A stretch of 64,000 bases of DNA, taken from an uncultured Paracoccaceae bacterium (GTDB lineage: Bacteria; Pseudomonadota; Alphaproteobacteria; Rhodobacterales; Rhodobacteraceae). The stretch is taken from NCBI GenBank assembly GCA_943787985.1, contig CALSOO010000001.1, positions 137,001 to 201,000 of the forward strand. The letters run 5' to 3'. The position numbers and the translations under genes are program-made. Under the pieces are notes generated by a model. The model saw nothing but the letters and a program-made list of their open reading frames with translations. It was not told the origin of the DNA and ran no database searches. This document shows, piece by piece, positions 53,789 through 63,416 of this stretch (position 1 is its first letter; the number at the start of each line of letters is the position of its first letter).

Positions 53789-55651
53789 GTGAACTTTGAT
53801 CACAAGAACTTGGTCGGAGACAGTGTGGTTGCGCAAGCGAATTTGCGCATCCTTGCGACCAGTGATTTGCACATGAACTTACGTGCGTATGACTATCTGA
53901 CCGAAACACCATTGCGCACCTCGGGACTGTCCCGCCTCGCGCGCGTTATTGCTGAAGCGCGCTCTGAGGTTGGTTCTGATTCTTGTATATTGTTGGACAA
54001 TGGCGACGCGCTGCAAGGTGCCCCTATGGCTGATACGGCCGCCGAGTTGCCGGTGTCACATGACCATCCGCTGGCGCAGGTTTTTAATGCCTTGGACTAC
54101 GACGCTGTAGGCCTTGGCAACCACGACTTTGATTTCGGGCTAGAGTATCTGGACACGGTGTCAGGTGAATATGCGGCCCCGACGTTGAGTAGTAATTTTA
54201 CATCAAATTCGGTGCAAAATATAAGCCCGTGGACTATCCTTGAGCGCAGGTTGCCGTGTTCTGATGGGACCCCGCGCACAGTGCGCATTGGCGTTTTGTC
54301 GGTTATGCCTTCGCAGACTATGATTTGGAACAGCAAGGCCCTACAAGGGCGCGCGGACATCGCCGAAATGGATGCGGCTTTGGGGCTGATGTTGCCGATC
54401 ATAAAAAACCAAGGCGCTGACGTTGTGGTTTTGTTGGCGCACAGCGGGATTGGCGAAGTTGAGCCGCACAAAAATGCGGAAAATGCAGCTCTTCATTTGG
54501 CGCGTTGGTCTGATGTTGATGCCGTGATCGCAGGGCATTCACACGGGTTGTTTCCGGATAGCGCGAGCAACCCGTCCCACGGTTTGGACCCTGCCTTTGG
54601 GACGTTGAATGGCACGCCCGCCGCAATGCCCGGCTTTGGTGGGTCGCATCTGGCCGTGGTTGATTTGGGATTGCGCTTTGAGAACGGCAGTTGGTCCGTA
54701 ATGAACCATGTTTCAGGATTACGCGCTGCCACGGATGACGCCGATGAAGATCAGGTGGTCTTGCGCGCAACGGCCAAAGCACACGAAACGACCCAACACC
54801 GACTGTCACGCGTTGTTGGGCAGACAAATACAAAGATTTGCAGCTATTTTTCCTTGATCAAAGGTGGCACAGACATGGCTTTTGCGGCTGAGGCCAACCG
54901 CCGCGCCATTGTTGAGACTTTGAGTGGTACAGAGCATGCGCATCTGTCCATTTTGTCCAGTGCGGCCGCCTATGCGAGTGGTGGACATGCTGGTCCAACC
55001 AACTACGTTTCGATTGACCCCGGGGATGTTCAGGATCGTGATCTCAAAAGGTTGGCGCCCTATCAGGACAATATTTGTGCCAGTGTGCTCACGGGTGCTC
55101 AGGTCAAAGACTGGCTTGAGCGCAGTGCCGCGATCTTTACGCATTTGGTGCCATCATCCGATGATCAGGATTTGATCCTCGGGGATGCGCCTGTTTTCAA
55201 CTTTGATATTCTTCATGGGGTCGAATTCACGATCGATCCAACCTGCCCGCCCCGGTTTTCCCTCGAAGGGCAACTGCTGGATGAGGCTGCAGAGCGTATC
55301 AAAGGTCTAAGTTTTGCAGGACGCCCCATTGATCCGGCGGCGCGTTTTGTTGTGGCGTCCACGAATTTCCGACTGTCAGGGGGCGGTTTTTTTGCGGGCT
55401 GTGATCCGGACAGCATCATTGTCAGAACAGAACAAACGGCACGGGATGCGCTTTCTCGTATGTTGAAAGATGATGGTGCAAGAGTTTACGAGGGCACATC
55501 GCCGTGGCAGTTTTCTCCCGACCTCGGGGTGCGTGCGCGGTATTATACGTCTCCGGATGCTGTGGCCTCCCTTGGCAATATATCAGCTTACGCGCCTGTT
55601 GATTTGGGCCTCACATCTTCGAAGTATCAATCCTTGTTACTGACCTTGTGA
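53789..55651 (+). CDS. 5'-nucleotidase/2',3'-cyclic phosphodiesterase-like protein
   Basis: Protein of 620 residues. The N-terminal metallophosphoesterase domain has LRILATSDLHMNL, LLDNGDALQGAP, GLGNHDFDFG and AGHSHG. The C-terminal 5'-nucleotidase domain has the substrate loop GGGFF near 527. GTG 53789 is preferred, seven bases after GAAGGG; GTG 53783 is too close. Unlike CpdB/UshA relatives it has no signal peptide in this reading, so it may be cytoplasmic or mis-started. Confidence 0.82.
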   Translation: MNFDHKNLVGDSVVAQANLRILATSDLHMNLRAYDYLTETPLRTSGLSRLARVIAEARSEVGSDSCILLDNGDALQGAPMADTAAELPVSHDHPLAQVFNALDYDAVGLGNHDFDFGLEYLDTVSGEYAAPTLSSNFTSNSVQNISPWTILERRLPCSDGTPRTVRIGVLSVMPSQTMIWNSKALQGRADIAEMDAALGLMLPIIKNQGADVVVLLAHSGIGEVEPHKNAENAALHLARWSDVDAVIAGHSHGLFPDSASNPSHGLDPAFGTLNGTPAAMPGFGGSHLAVVDLGLRFENGSWSVMNHVSGLRAATDDADEDQVVLRATAKAHETTQHRLSRVVGQTNTKICSYFSLIKGGTDMAFAAEANRRAIVETLSGTEHAHLSILSSAAAYASGGHAGPTNYVSIDPGDVQDRDLKRLAPYQDNICASVLTGAQVKDWLERSAAIFTHLVPSSDDQDLILGDAPVFNFDILHGVEFTIDPTCPPRFSLEGQLLDEAAERIKGLSFAGRPIDPAARFVVASTNFRLSGGGFFAGCDPDSIIVRTEQTARDALSRMLKDDGARVYEGTSPWQFSPDLGVRARYYTSPDAVASLGNISAYAPVDLGLTSSKYQSLLLTL

Positions 55652-55659
55652 TCTGAACC

Positions 55660-55688
55660 CTTGCGCTGATGCGTCTGTAGCCCTATAT
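55660..55688 (+). promoter_or_regulatory. sigma-70 promoter of SRP RNA
   Basis: CTTGCG (55660-55665) and CTATAT (55683-55688) with 17 bases between, placing the start at about 55695, just at the first base of the SRP RNA. Confidence 0.65.
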
Positions 55689-55694
55689 CGGCGA

Positions 55695-55792
55695 TTGAGA
55701 GGTTGGCGCGGGCGAGCGCCTCGCCAACCCGGTCAGATCCGGAAGGAAGCAGCCGTAACGAGCCCCGCTTGGGTCGTTGTCAATCTCTCACC
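55695..55792 (+). ncRNA. ffs: signal recognition particle RNA (bacterial small type)
   Basis: Contains the invariant domain IV core GGTCAGATCCGGAAGGAAGC and AGCCGTAACGAG. TGAGAGGTTG (55696-55705) pairs with CAATCTCTCA (55781-55790) to close the molecule, with one G.T pair. It works with Ffh in co-translational membrane targeting. The position just before dnaX is the usual alphaproteobacterial one. End points are approximate. Confidence 0.88.
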
Positions 55793-55936
55793 TTACCCCA
55801 AGGGGCGCGCAGTCTTGCACGCCGTGGGGGCAGCCCTTTGTGCATCGGAACTTTATGTTTGCCATGCGCATTGCTGTGGACCTCTGATCCGCGCCGCCTT
55901 AACCTCACATATGACGAATCCACTGAAAGCTATGTA

Positions 55937-57682
55937 ATGTCTGACGCCCCTTCGACTGCTTATCAGGTGCTGGCCCGAAAATACCGGCCGGAGACTTTTG
56001 TCGATCTGGTGGGGCAGGACGCGATGGTGCGCACGCTCAAAAACGCGTTTGAAGCTGATCGTATTGCGCAAGCCTTTGTAATGACTGGGATTCGCGGAAC
56101 CGGTAAAACCACAACCGCGCGCATCATTGCCAAGGGCATCAACTGTATTGGCCCCGATGGGGCAGGTAGTCCGACAACGGAACCTTGCGGCGTGTGCGAG
56201 CATTGCACTGCGATCATGGAAGGCCACCACGTTGACGTGATGGAGATGGACGCCGCCTCCCGGACGGGGGTGGGCGACATCCGTGAGATCATCGAATCCG
56301 TCAACTACCGCGCGGCTTCTGCGCGCTACAAGATCTATATCATCGATGAAGTTCACATGCTGTCGACCAATGCATTTAACGCGCTGCTCAAAACGCTCGA
56401 AGAGCCGCCCGCCCACGTGAAATTCATCTTTGCGACCACAGAGATTCGCAAGGTTCCCGTCACGGTTCTGTCGCGGTGCCAGCGCTTTGATTTGCGCCGG
56501 ATTGAGCCGGAAGTGATGATCGCGCTGATGCGCAAGATTGCCGCGGCGGAAGGTGCCGAAATCGCGGATGATGCGCTGGCCCTGATCACCCGCGCGGCTG
56601 AAGGCTCTGCGCGCGATGCGACGTCTTTGCTGGATCAGGCTATCAGTCACGGCGCTGGCGAAACGACCGCGGATCAAGTCCGCGCAATGCTTGGCCTCGC
56701 TGACCGCGGTCGCGTTCTGGATTTGATCGATATGGTACTTCGCGGCGATGCTGCAGGGGCCTTGTCCGAGCTGAGTTCACAATATGCGGACGGAGCGGAC
56801 CCCATGGCGGTCTTACGTGATTTGGCGGAGATCACCCACTGGGTGTCGGTGGTCAAGATCACGCCAGAAGCTGCCGAGGATCCGACCGTCTCCCCTGATG
56901 AACGCGCCCGTGGTCTTGCGATGGCTGAGAACCTTCCGATGCGTGTGCTGACCCGTCTTTGGCAGATGTTGTTGAAATCACTTGATGAAGTTGCCGCTGC
57001 ACCAAATGCAATGATGGCCGCCGAGATGGCGATCATACGCCTGACCCATGTCGCGGATTTGCCCAGCCCGGAAGAGCTTGTGCGCAAGCTGAACGGTATT
57101 TCCCCGCCACCTCCGCCCGCTGGTGGGGGGATGGCTGCTGGAGGTGCTTCAAATGGTTCAACCGCATATTCAGGACAACACGCACCCAGCGGGGGGGGCG
57201 GGGGCGGCCCCGTAGCTGCACTGTCTGTCGCTCCTCAAGAGGTGTTGGCACGCTTTCCGACGTTCGAGCATGTTGTCGAGTTGATCCGTTCAAACCGCGA
57301 CGTGAAACTGTTGGTTGAAGTGGAAAGTACGCTGCAACTGGCCGCGTATCAGCCCGGCCGCATCGAATTTGTCCCGACCGAAGCCGCGCCGCGTGACTTG
57401 GCGCAACGCTTGGGGGCCAAGTTGCAGCAATGGACGGGCAACCGTTGGGCTGTGACCATTGTGAACGATGGTGGTGGCAAAACGATTGCGGCGGTGCGCG
57501 ATGCTGCTGAATTGGCCCTTCAAGCCGAGGCAGAGGAGCACCCGATGGTCCAAGCCGTTCTGGCCCAGTTTCCCAGCGCCAAGATAACCGCCATTCGCAC
57601 GGCTGCGCAAATTGCTGCTGAAGCCGTTGAAGAAGCCTTGCCAGAAGTGGAGGACGAATGGGATCCTTTCGAAGAGGACTGA
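55937..57682 (+). CDS. dnaX: DNA polymerase III subunits tau/gamma
   Basis: Clamp-loader ATPase of 581 residues. Walker A GIRGTGKTT (51-59), four zinc-ligand cysteines (about 69-90, INCIG...CGVCEHC), IIDEVHML (Walker B) and the sensor SRCQRFDLRRI. After about residue 385 there is a Pro/Gly-rich linker (PPPPPAGGG, SGGGGGGP) and a C-terminal tau-like part. ATG 55937 is the proper start; the longer frame runs through the SRP RNA. I saw no clear slippery site for a gamma form. Its 3' end overlaps the next gene by 25 bases. Confidence 0.95.
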   Translation: MSDAPSTAYQVLARKYRPETFVDLVGQDAMVRTLKNAFEADRIAQAFVMTGIRGTGKTTTARIIAKGINCIGPDGAGSPTTEPCGVCEHCTAIMEGHHVDVMEMDAASRTGVGDIREIIESVNYRAASARYKIYIIDEVHMLSTNAFNALLKTLEEPPAHVKFIFATTEIRKVPVTVLSRCQRFDLRRIEPEVMIALMRKIAAAEGAEIADDALALITRAAEGSARDATSLLDQAISHGAGETTADQVRAMLGLADRGRVLDLIDMVLRGDAAGALSELSSQYADGADPMAVLRDLAEITHWVSVVKITPEAAEDPTVSPDERARGLAMAENLPMRVLTRLWQMLLKSLDEVAAAPNAMMAAEMAIIRLTHVADLPSPEELVRKLNGISPPPPPAGGGMAAGGASNGSTAYSGQHAPSGGGGGGPVAALSVAPQEVLARFPTFEHVVELIRSNRDVKLLVEVESTLQLAAYQPGRIEFVPTEAAPRDLAQRLGAKLQQWTGNRWAVTIVNDGGGKTIAAVRDAAELALQAEAEEHPMVQAVLAQFPSAKITAIRTAAQIAAEAVEEALPEVEDEWDPFEED

Positions 57683-58041
57683 TCCTCGCCCTCCTGCCAA
57701 CCTCTGCTTTTGCAGAGGTGTGCAGCACTGAACGCCCGAATTGGGACGGTATGCCTGTGTCGATGATTGCAGAGGCATTGGCGCTTTTCACCACGCCGGG
57801 AGCTCTGTTTTTGTTGGCCGCAACTGTGGTCGCGTTGTTCTTGCGAAACAGCAATGGTGTGCTGGTTGTGACCTGCCTTTGGTCTGGCCTTGTCACCATT
57901 GTCGCCACCACAGGTGGTGAGGTGCGCGCCGCTGCGGTCGAGGAAGGCTGCGTGTCTTCTCCTGCCTTGTTCATCGTCGCTGTGGCTGCGATATGTGGCT
58001 GCAGCATTCTATACACCCTTCGCCGCAACACGCGGCTCTGA
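57658..58041 (+). CDS. membrane protein overlapping the dnaX 3' end
   Basis: Protein of 127 residues. A signal-like N-terminus (FRRGLILALLPTSAFAEVC) is followed by three hydrophobic helices (ALFLLAATVVALFL, GVLVVTCLWSGLVTIVATTGG, ALFIVAVAAICGCSIL). GAGGAC precedes ATG, and the gene starts within dnaX and ends 16 bases before ybaB, so it belongs to the dnaX-ybaB-recR unit. Unknown family. Confidence 0.65.
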   Translation: MGSFRRGLILALLPTSAFAEVCSTERPNWDGMPVSMIAEALALFTTPGALFLLAATVVALFLRNSNGVLVVTCLWSGLVTIVATTGGEVRAAAVEEGCVSSPALFIVAVAAICGCSILYTLRRNTRL

Positions 58042-58057
58042 CAGTACGGAGACTTCT

Positions 58058-58402
58058 ATGTTCAAAGGTTTAGGCCAGCTTGGCGATATGGCGGGCATGA
58101 TGAAAAAAGCCCAAGAGATGCAAACCAAGATGGCGGAGATGCAGGACGAGTTGAACAACGTCACTGTTGTTGGTGAATCCGGTGCCGGTTTGGTCAAGGC
58201 AACGGCGACCGCGAAGGGCGATCTCAAGGCCTTGGACATTGACCCGTCAATCTTCAACGGTGATGAGAAAGAAGTGGTAGAGGATCTGATCCTTGCGGCG
58301 ATTAAAGATGCTCAAGCCAAGGCGGCTGCCAAATCCGAAGCCGAAATGTCCAGATTGACGGACGGTTTGGGCCTGCCCAAAGACATGAAGCTTCCGTTTT
58401 AA
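58058..58402 (+). CDS. ybaB: YbaB/EbfC family nucleoid-associated protein
   Basis: Protein of 114 residues: MFKGLGQLGDMAGMMKKAQEMQTKMAEMQDEL opens with the long YbaB helix, followed by the DNA-binding sheet and the KLPF end. It forms dimers that bind DNA. CGGAG precedes ATG 58058. It sits between dnaX and recR, the universal order. Confidence 0.95.
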   Translation: MFKGLGQLGDMAGMMKKAQEMQTKMAEMQDELNNVTVVGESGAGLVKATATAKGDLKALDIDPSIFNGDEKEVVEDLILAAIKDAQAKAAAKSEAEMSRLTDGLGLPKDMKLPF

Positions 58403-58438
58403 AAACATGTCGTGCACCGTACTGACCAAGGATACCCT

Positions 58439-59032
58439 ATGAGCAGTACCAAAGACATCGATGCGTTGATTGAAATGATGGCCAAGCTGCCCGGGCTTGG
58501 CCCTAGATCCGCGCGACGCGCCGTGTTGCACCTTATTCGCAAGCGCGCTTTGCTGCTGACTCCGCTGGCTGATGTCATGCAAACTGTTGCTGTGACCGCA
58601 CGCGAATGCCTGAATTGCGGGAATGTGGGCACTGAGGATGTGTGCGATTTGTGTACCTCTCTTAAGCGTGAAAACGGTGAGTTGTGCGTTGTCGAGGATG
58701 TCGCGGACCTGTGGGCGATGGAGCGATCCGGCGTCTTCAAGGGGCGTTATCATGTGCTTGGTGGGACTTTGTCCGCCTTGGATGCTGTGGGCCCTGATGA
58801 ATTGCGTATTCCCAAGTTGATCAACCGGATTGAGGCTGAAGGCGTCACAGAAGTCATTCTGGCCCTGAATGCGACGATCGATGGTCAAACCACCGCACAT
58901 TACATCGCTGACCAGCTGGAAAAGAAGGTCAAATTGACCTCTCTTGCCCAAGGGGTGCCGATTGGCGGAGAGCTCGACTACCTTGATGATGGGACGATTT
59001 CTGCCGCTCTCAGGGCACGAAAAGAGATTTGA
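58439..59032 (+). CDS. recR: recombination protein RecR
   Basis: Protein of 197 residues with an N-terminal helix-hairpin-helix ([15 protein letters not shown]), a C4 zinc finger (Cys57, Cys60, Cys69, Cys72) and a Toprim domain ([19 protein letters not shown]). It acts with RecF/RecO to load RecA at gaps. The start ATG 58439 follows AAGGAT; an extra upstream nine codons are not supported. Confidence 0.95.
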   Translation: MSSTKDIDALIEMMAKLPGLGPRSARRAVLHLIRKRALLLTPLADVMQTVAVTARECLNCGNVGTEDVCDLCTSLKRENGELCVVEDVADLWAMERSGVFKGRYHVLGGTLSALDAVGPDELRIPKLINRIEAEGVTEVILALNATIDGQTTAHYIADQLEKKVKLTSLAQGVPIGGELDYLDDGTISAALRARKEI

Positions 59033-59081
59033 TCCCATTGTCATAACCGGTCTTTAATGTGTCGTGCATTAGGAACGGTGC

Positions 59082-60821
59082 ATGTTGGATCTGGACCGCA
59101 TCAAAATAGCGCTAAAGCGTGATATGGACGAAGGAGTCTTGGCGCTGAGCGATGACTTGTTAGTGCGCACAGCCTCCATGTGTGCGACGTCTGCCATTGC
59201 GATTTTTTTCATTCCTTGGCAATGGGTTGCGATGGTCGTGATGGCGATTGCTTGTGCTGAGTTGATTGAGAAAATCTGTGTGCACATTGCAAAACGGTCA
59301 TTCAGCCTTGCGGTTTATGTCATATGGATGATGTGCAACCAGATGGTTCTGGCCGCTATTTGCAGTATGGCCATGATGCTGGTCGTTGAGCCATCTGTGA
59401 CCGGAAAACTTGTTGGTCTCATGATTTTGATCGGATGTATGTCGCAACCGCTTATGGTCGGGGTGAGTAGTATCGCATTGAGTTACGGATGCCTGATCAT
59501 CCCGCTCGCGATCGGGTGGTGCATGGCTTTGGTGATTGGCAGCACCGAAGACTCTTTGGCGCTTTTGGTTCTTGGCCTGTCTGTCCTGAGTTTGCGCACT
59601 GTGCTGGTCACCCATTCGACCCGTTCTGTCATGCAAGCTCGCAACAATGCGCAGGCAAAGGCAGATGAAGCAGCGATAGCAAAGACACGCTTTATGACGG
59701 CGATCAGTCATGAAATCCGCACGCCTCTGAACGGCATTTTGGGCATTGCGGAACTCACACGTGACAAGGCGCAGACCGAAGACGAGAAACATCAGGCGGA
59801 TATTCTGATTTCCACCAGTGAGAACCTTAAGAACCTGTTGGATGATGTTCTGGATCAGGCCAAGATCGAAGCGGGGCAAATGCAATTGACCTATGCTGCC
59901 GGGGACGTGCGTGCATTGGTGCGCCAAACGTCGTCGCTGTTTCAGGCCAATGCGCAAGCAAAGCATGTCGAGTTGCGAACCGAGTTCCGGCCGGAAGAAT
60001 CGCAAATGTTTGTTATGATGGACCGTCTTCGCATGGGGCAAATACTGTCGAACCTTGTTTCAAATGCGATCAAGTTTACGGATCAAGGCAGCATTGTTAT
60101 CAAGGCCTGCCTGCACGCGCATCCAAAGCTTGGGCATGAACTGGAGCTTCGTGTTTGCGACACCGGGCGCGGCATGACAAAGGGTGAAGCCGCGCGCTTG
60201 TTCCAAGATTTCGCGCAGGTGGATGACCAGCAACACAGGGCTGCAAAGGGAACGGGTCTTGGTCTGTCGATTTCCCGCGGGCTTGCCCTTGCGATGAATG
60301 GTGATCTTACAGTGCGCAGTGAACTTGGCAAAGGCTCGGAGTTCGTTCTTACATTGCCTTGCACCCGTGTTGAGCGCCTGGCTGATGCGCCTACAACACG
60401 AGGGTCTGAAATTCCGGATCTGGCAGGGTGGCGGATTCTTGCGGTCGATGACAACAAAACAAATTGCTACATTGTCTCCAAATTCCTGGCTCAGACCAAA
60501 GCAACTGTCTTGGTCGCCAATGGAGGTTTGGCGGCGCTTGAAGTGTTGAAAGAGCAAGAACAGGATGTGGTTCTGTTGGATATCAGTATGCCCGACATGG
60601 ACGGGCCAACGGTTTTTGATCAGATGCAAAGTCTTTCAAGCATGAGCTATATGCCCAAAGTTATTGCTTTAACCGCGCATACTCATGCTGATGCAAGACG
60701 GAACTACCGAAGAATGGGCATGGACGGTTACCTGTCAAAACCACTCAAGAAATCCAGATTGTTTGATGAGCTTGGGCGCTTGGGAGTGAAATCTCCCAAG
60801 CCAAACCCGCACAAAATATAG
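59082..60821 (+). CDS. hybrid sensor histidine kinase/response regulator
   Basis: Protein of 579 residues. About five to six transmembrane helices occupy residues 28-180, without a periplasmic sensor loop of size. HisKA follows, with the phosphoacceptor at about His210 (SHEIRTPLNG), HATPase_c (N box LVSNAIKF, G1 DTGRGM, G2 GTGLGL), and a C-terminal receiver with phosphoacceptor at about Asp500 (LLDISMPDMDG) and a switch Lys in YLSKPL. No separate response regulator adjoins. The signal is unknown. Confidence 0.9.
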   Translation: MLDLDRIKIALKRDMDEGVLALSDDLLVRTASMCATSAIAIFFIPWQWVAMVVMAIACAELIEKICVHIAKRSFSLAVYVIWMMCNQMVLAAICSMAMMLVVEPSVTGKLVGLMILIGCMSQPLMVGVSSIALSYGCLIIPLAIGWCMALVIGSTEDSLALLVLGLSVLSLRTVLVTHSTRSVMQARNNAQAKADEAAIAKTRFMTAISHEIRTPLNGILGIAELTRDKAQTEDEKHQADILISTSENLKNLLDDVLDQAKIEAGQMQLTYAAGDVRALVRQTSSLFQANAQAKHVELRTEFRPEESQMFVMMDRLRMGQILSNLVSNAIKFTDQGSIVIKACLHAHPKLGHELELRVCDTGRGMTKGEAARLFQDFAQVDDQQHRAAKGTGLGLSISRGLALAMNGDLTVRSELGKGSEFVLTLPCTRVERLADAPTTRGSEIPDLAGWRILAVDDNKTNCYIVSKFLAQTKATVLVANGGLAALEVLKEQEQDVVLLDISMPDMDGPTVFDQMQSLSSMSYMPKVIALTAHTHADARRNYRRMGMDGYLSKPLKKSRLFDELGRLGVKSPKPNPHKI

Positions 60822-60827
60822 CTCCTT

Positions 60828-61580
60828 TTACGGCTGCTCGTCTTCGTCGCTACCACCAGCAGGCAAGTTGAAGAAGCTGTCCGCATCTACCAATCCAGTT
60901 GAGGTGTTGTCGTCTTCATCGTCGTCATCCGACAGTGAGAAAGTCTCGAGCCCTTCGATGGCTGTAGGGATCTTTGGCTCGGGGACCATACCAAGGGATT
61001 GTTCTGTGCTGACCAATTTACGGCGCTCGTCGTCAGTCATGACGTCACCATCAGCCGCCTTCTTGGCCGCAGCTTTTTGGACCGCAGCATCAAGTTCAGA
61101 CTGTTTGCACAAGCCCAAAGCAACGGGGTCAATGGGCTGGATGTTTGAGATGTTCCAGTGTGTGCGTTCGCGAATGGCTTGGATGGTTGGCTTCGTCGTG
61201 CCGACAAGCTTGCTGACCTGACCATCTGTCAGTTCAGGATGGAATTTTACCAGCCACAGAATGGATGCCGGACGATCCTGACGTTTCGACAATGGCGTAT
61301 AGCGTGGACCACGGCGTTTTTCTTCGCCTTGCGCAGCAGCGTTGAACTTTAATGCCAGTTTGTGCAGCGGATTTGATTGCGCTTCGTCAATCTCTTCCTG
61401 GGTCAACTGGTTGTTCGACACGGGATCGAACCCTTTGACGCCAGCCGCAACATCGCCGTCCGCAATGCCCTGAACTTCCAGTTCATGCATGCCAACAAAG
61501 TCGGCAATCTGTTTAAAGCTGATCGTTGTGTTGTCTACCAACCAAACAGCGGTGGCTTTCGCCATAATCGGTTTTGCCAT
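60828..61580 (-). CDS. DUF1013/TrcR-like transcriptional regulator
   Basis: Protein of 250 residues of the alphaproteobacteria-specific DUF1013 family. MAKPIMAKATAVWLVDNTTISFKQIADFVGMHELEVQGIADG contains a helix-turn-helix, and a second HTH-like segment is at about 120-140 (LTDGQVSKLVGTTKPTIQAIRERTHWN). The C-terminus is strongly acidic. Related proteins are described as the cell cycle regulator TrcR in Caulobacter. ATG has a plausible site (AGGAG) before it. Confidence 0.9.
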   Translation of the reverse strand: MAKPIMAKATAVWLVDNTTISFKQIADFVGMHELEVQGIADGDVAAGVKGFDPVSNNQLTQEEIDEAQSNPLHKLALKFNAAAQGEEKRRGPRYTPLSKRQDRPASILWLVKFHPELTDGQVSKLVGTTKPTIQAIRERTHWNISNIQPIDPVALGLCKQSELDAAVQKAAAKKAADGDVMTDDERRKLVSTEQSLGMVPEPKIPTAIEGLETFSLSDDDDEDDNTSTGLVDADSFFNLPAGGSDEDEQP

Positions 61581-61708
61581 CTCAAGTGCTCCTTACGCAT
61601 ATCTTCCCCGTCGCCTGAAAGAGGCGGCCTTGGGGTCCAAGGCGGGTTACCATTGTGGGGGAACTTGAACGCTATATAGTCGGGACCAGACAATAAGGAA
61701 AGACCCAT

Positions 61709-62338
61709 ATGCGTTGGCTGATAATCTGGTTGATGAGTGCGCTCCCCGCGCTGGCCGAAGGCGAAAGAGCGGGGGAGTTTGACTATTACGTGATGGCGCT
61801 AAGTTGGTCGCCGAACTGGTGCGAACTTGAAGGGGACTCGCGCAACTCTCCACAGTGCGATCCACGTCATGATCATGGTTGGATTCTGCATGGCCTTTGG
61901 CCGCAATTTCACCGTGGATATCCATCCTATTGCAACACGTCCGAGCGTGCGCCGTCACGGTCCTTGACCAACGGCATGGCCGATATCATGGGAACGGGCG
62001 GCTTGGCGTGGCACCAGTGGAAAAAGCACGGCACTTGCACAGGATTAAGCGCATCTCGGTATTTTGCTGTGTCACGAGAGGCCTATGGAACCCTGACGCG
62101 ACCAGAGATATTTCGCAAGCTGACCAAGGACATCAAACTGCCTGCCTCAGTTGTTGAGGACGCGTTTATGAAGGAAAACCCGTCACTTGAGCGTGATGGA
62201 ATAACGATCACCTGCAAGTCGGGCCACATTCAAGAGGCCCGCATTTGTCTGAGCCGCGCACTCACACCTGTGCCATGTGGTCAGGATGTGGTGCGCGATT
62301 GCACGATGAAGGACGCGGTTTTCACGCCTGTGCGCTAG
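61709..62338 (+). CDS. secreted ribonuclease T2
   Basis: Protein of 209 residues with a short signal peptide (MRWLIIWLMSALPALAEG). Both catalytic motifs are intact: CAS1 HGLWPQ (His61) and CAS2 QWKKHGTC (Lys106, His107). Several cysteines suggest disulfides. It degrades RNA in the periplasm or outside through 2',3'-cyclic intermediates. It is one of two secreted nucleases in this window. Confidence 0.92.
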   Translation: MRWLIIWLMSALPALAEGERAGEFDYYVMALSWSPNWCELEGDSRNSPQCDPRHDHGWILHGLWPQFHRGYPSYCNTSERAPSRSLTNGMADIMGTGGLAWHQWKKHGTCTGLSASRYFAVSREAYGTLTRPEIFRKLTKDIKLPASVVEDAFMKENPSLERDGITITCKSGHIQEARICLSRALTPVPCGQDVVRDCTMKDAVFTPVR

Positions 62339-62352
62339 TGCTTGCGGCGGGA

Positions 62353-63345
62353 TTACGCCCCGCCTGCAACCTCCAGAACGATTTTCCCGATGTGCGCAGA
62401 GCTTTCCATCCGCGCGTGTGCGCCAGCCGCATCTGCAAAGCCAAAGGTTTGATCCATCACAGGTTTGATTTTTCCGGCACTGATCAGTGGCCAAACCGCC
62501 TCGCGGAGGTCTTGTGCGATGCGACCTTTGGCTAAATCACTTTGCGGGCGCAGGGTGCTTCCCGTGATCGTCAGCCGCTTCATCATCATCATTGCAAAGT
62601 TCAATTCTACTTTGGGCCCCTGAAGGAACGCGATCTGCACCAATCGCCCGTCATTGGCCAAGGTTGTGACGTTGCGCGGGATATAGTCCCCGCCGACCAT
62701 GTCCAGAATCAGGTTTGCTCCACCTTCGGCCTTCATCACGTCGACGAAATCTTCGGTGCGATAGTTGATCGCGAGTTCCGCGCCCAATGCGACGCATGCC
62801 GCGCATTTTTCGTCCGAACCGGCTGTTACAAAAACACGGGCGCCGAATGCGTTGGCCAATTGAATGGCGGTCGTTCCGATTCCTGAGGACCCTCCGTGGA
62901 TCAAGAACCGTTCGCCGGCCTGCAATCCGCCGCGTGTAAAGACGTTTGACCACACTGTGAAAAAGGTCTCGGGCAGGCATGCCGCTTCTTTCATGCAAAG
63001 GCCTTGGGGCACTGGCAGGCAATGTGCGGCGGGGGTTGCCACGTATTCTGCGTAGCCACCGCCGGGCAAAAGCGCGCAGACTTTATCGCCGATGCTCAGA
63101 TCGCTGACGCCCTCACCGACACTGACCACTTCACCGGATGCTTCAAGCCCGGGAAGGTCGCTGGCCGTCGGAGGGGGGGCGTACATCCCGGCGCGTTGCA
63201 ATGCATCGGGGCGGTTGACGCCTGCATAGGACACTTTCAACACGACCTGCCCATGTTGCGCGACTGGTCTGGGCCGTGTGGTTTCTTGCAAAACCTCTGG
63301 TCCGCCAGGTTTCGTGATTTCAATGGCGCGCATCGTGTCGGTCAT
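62353..63345 (-). CDS. NAD(P)H-quinone oxidoreductase (MDR family, zinc-free)
   Basis: Protein of 330 residues: MRAIEITKPGGPEVLQ, SYAGVNRPDALQRAGMYAPPP, GLEASGEVVSVGEGV and the nucleotide-binding RFLIHGGSSGIGTTAIQLANAFGARVFVT identify the PIG3-like quinone oxidoreductase group, without catalytic zinc cysteines. It reduces quinones with NADPH. ATG 63345 follows AAGGA. It lies beside a COQ9 gene, but a direct link to ubiquinone synthesis is not shown. Confidence 0.88.
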   Translation of the reverse strand: MTDTMRAIEITKPGGPEVLQETTRPRPVAQHGQVVLKVSYAGVNRPDALQRAGMYAPPPTASDLPGLEASGEVVSVGEGVSDLSIGDKVCALLPGGGYAEYVATPAAHCLPVPQGLCMKEAACLPETFFTVWSNVFTRGGLQAGERFLIHGGSSGIGTTAIQLANAFGARVFVTAGSDEKCAACVALGAELAINYRTEDFVDVMKAEGGANLILDMVGGDYIPRNVTTLANDGRLVQIAFLQGPKVELNFAMMMMKRLTITGSTLRPQSDLAKGRIAQDLREAVWPLISAGKIKPVMDQTFGFADAAGAHARMESSAHIGKIVLEVAGGA

Positions 63346-63416
63346 AAAGTGATCCTTCGGCTGGAGATGCGCACACATTCGGATATCCCACCCAAAGGCG
63401 CAACTGGAACGGGGCG

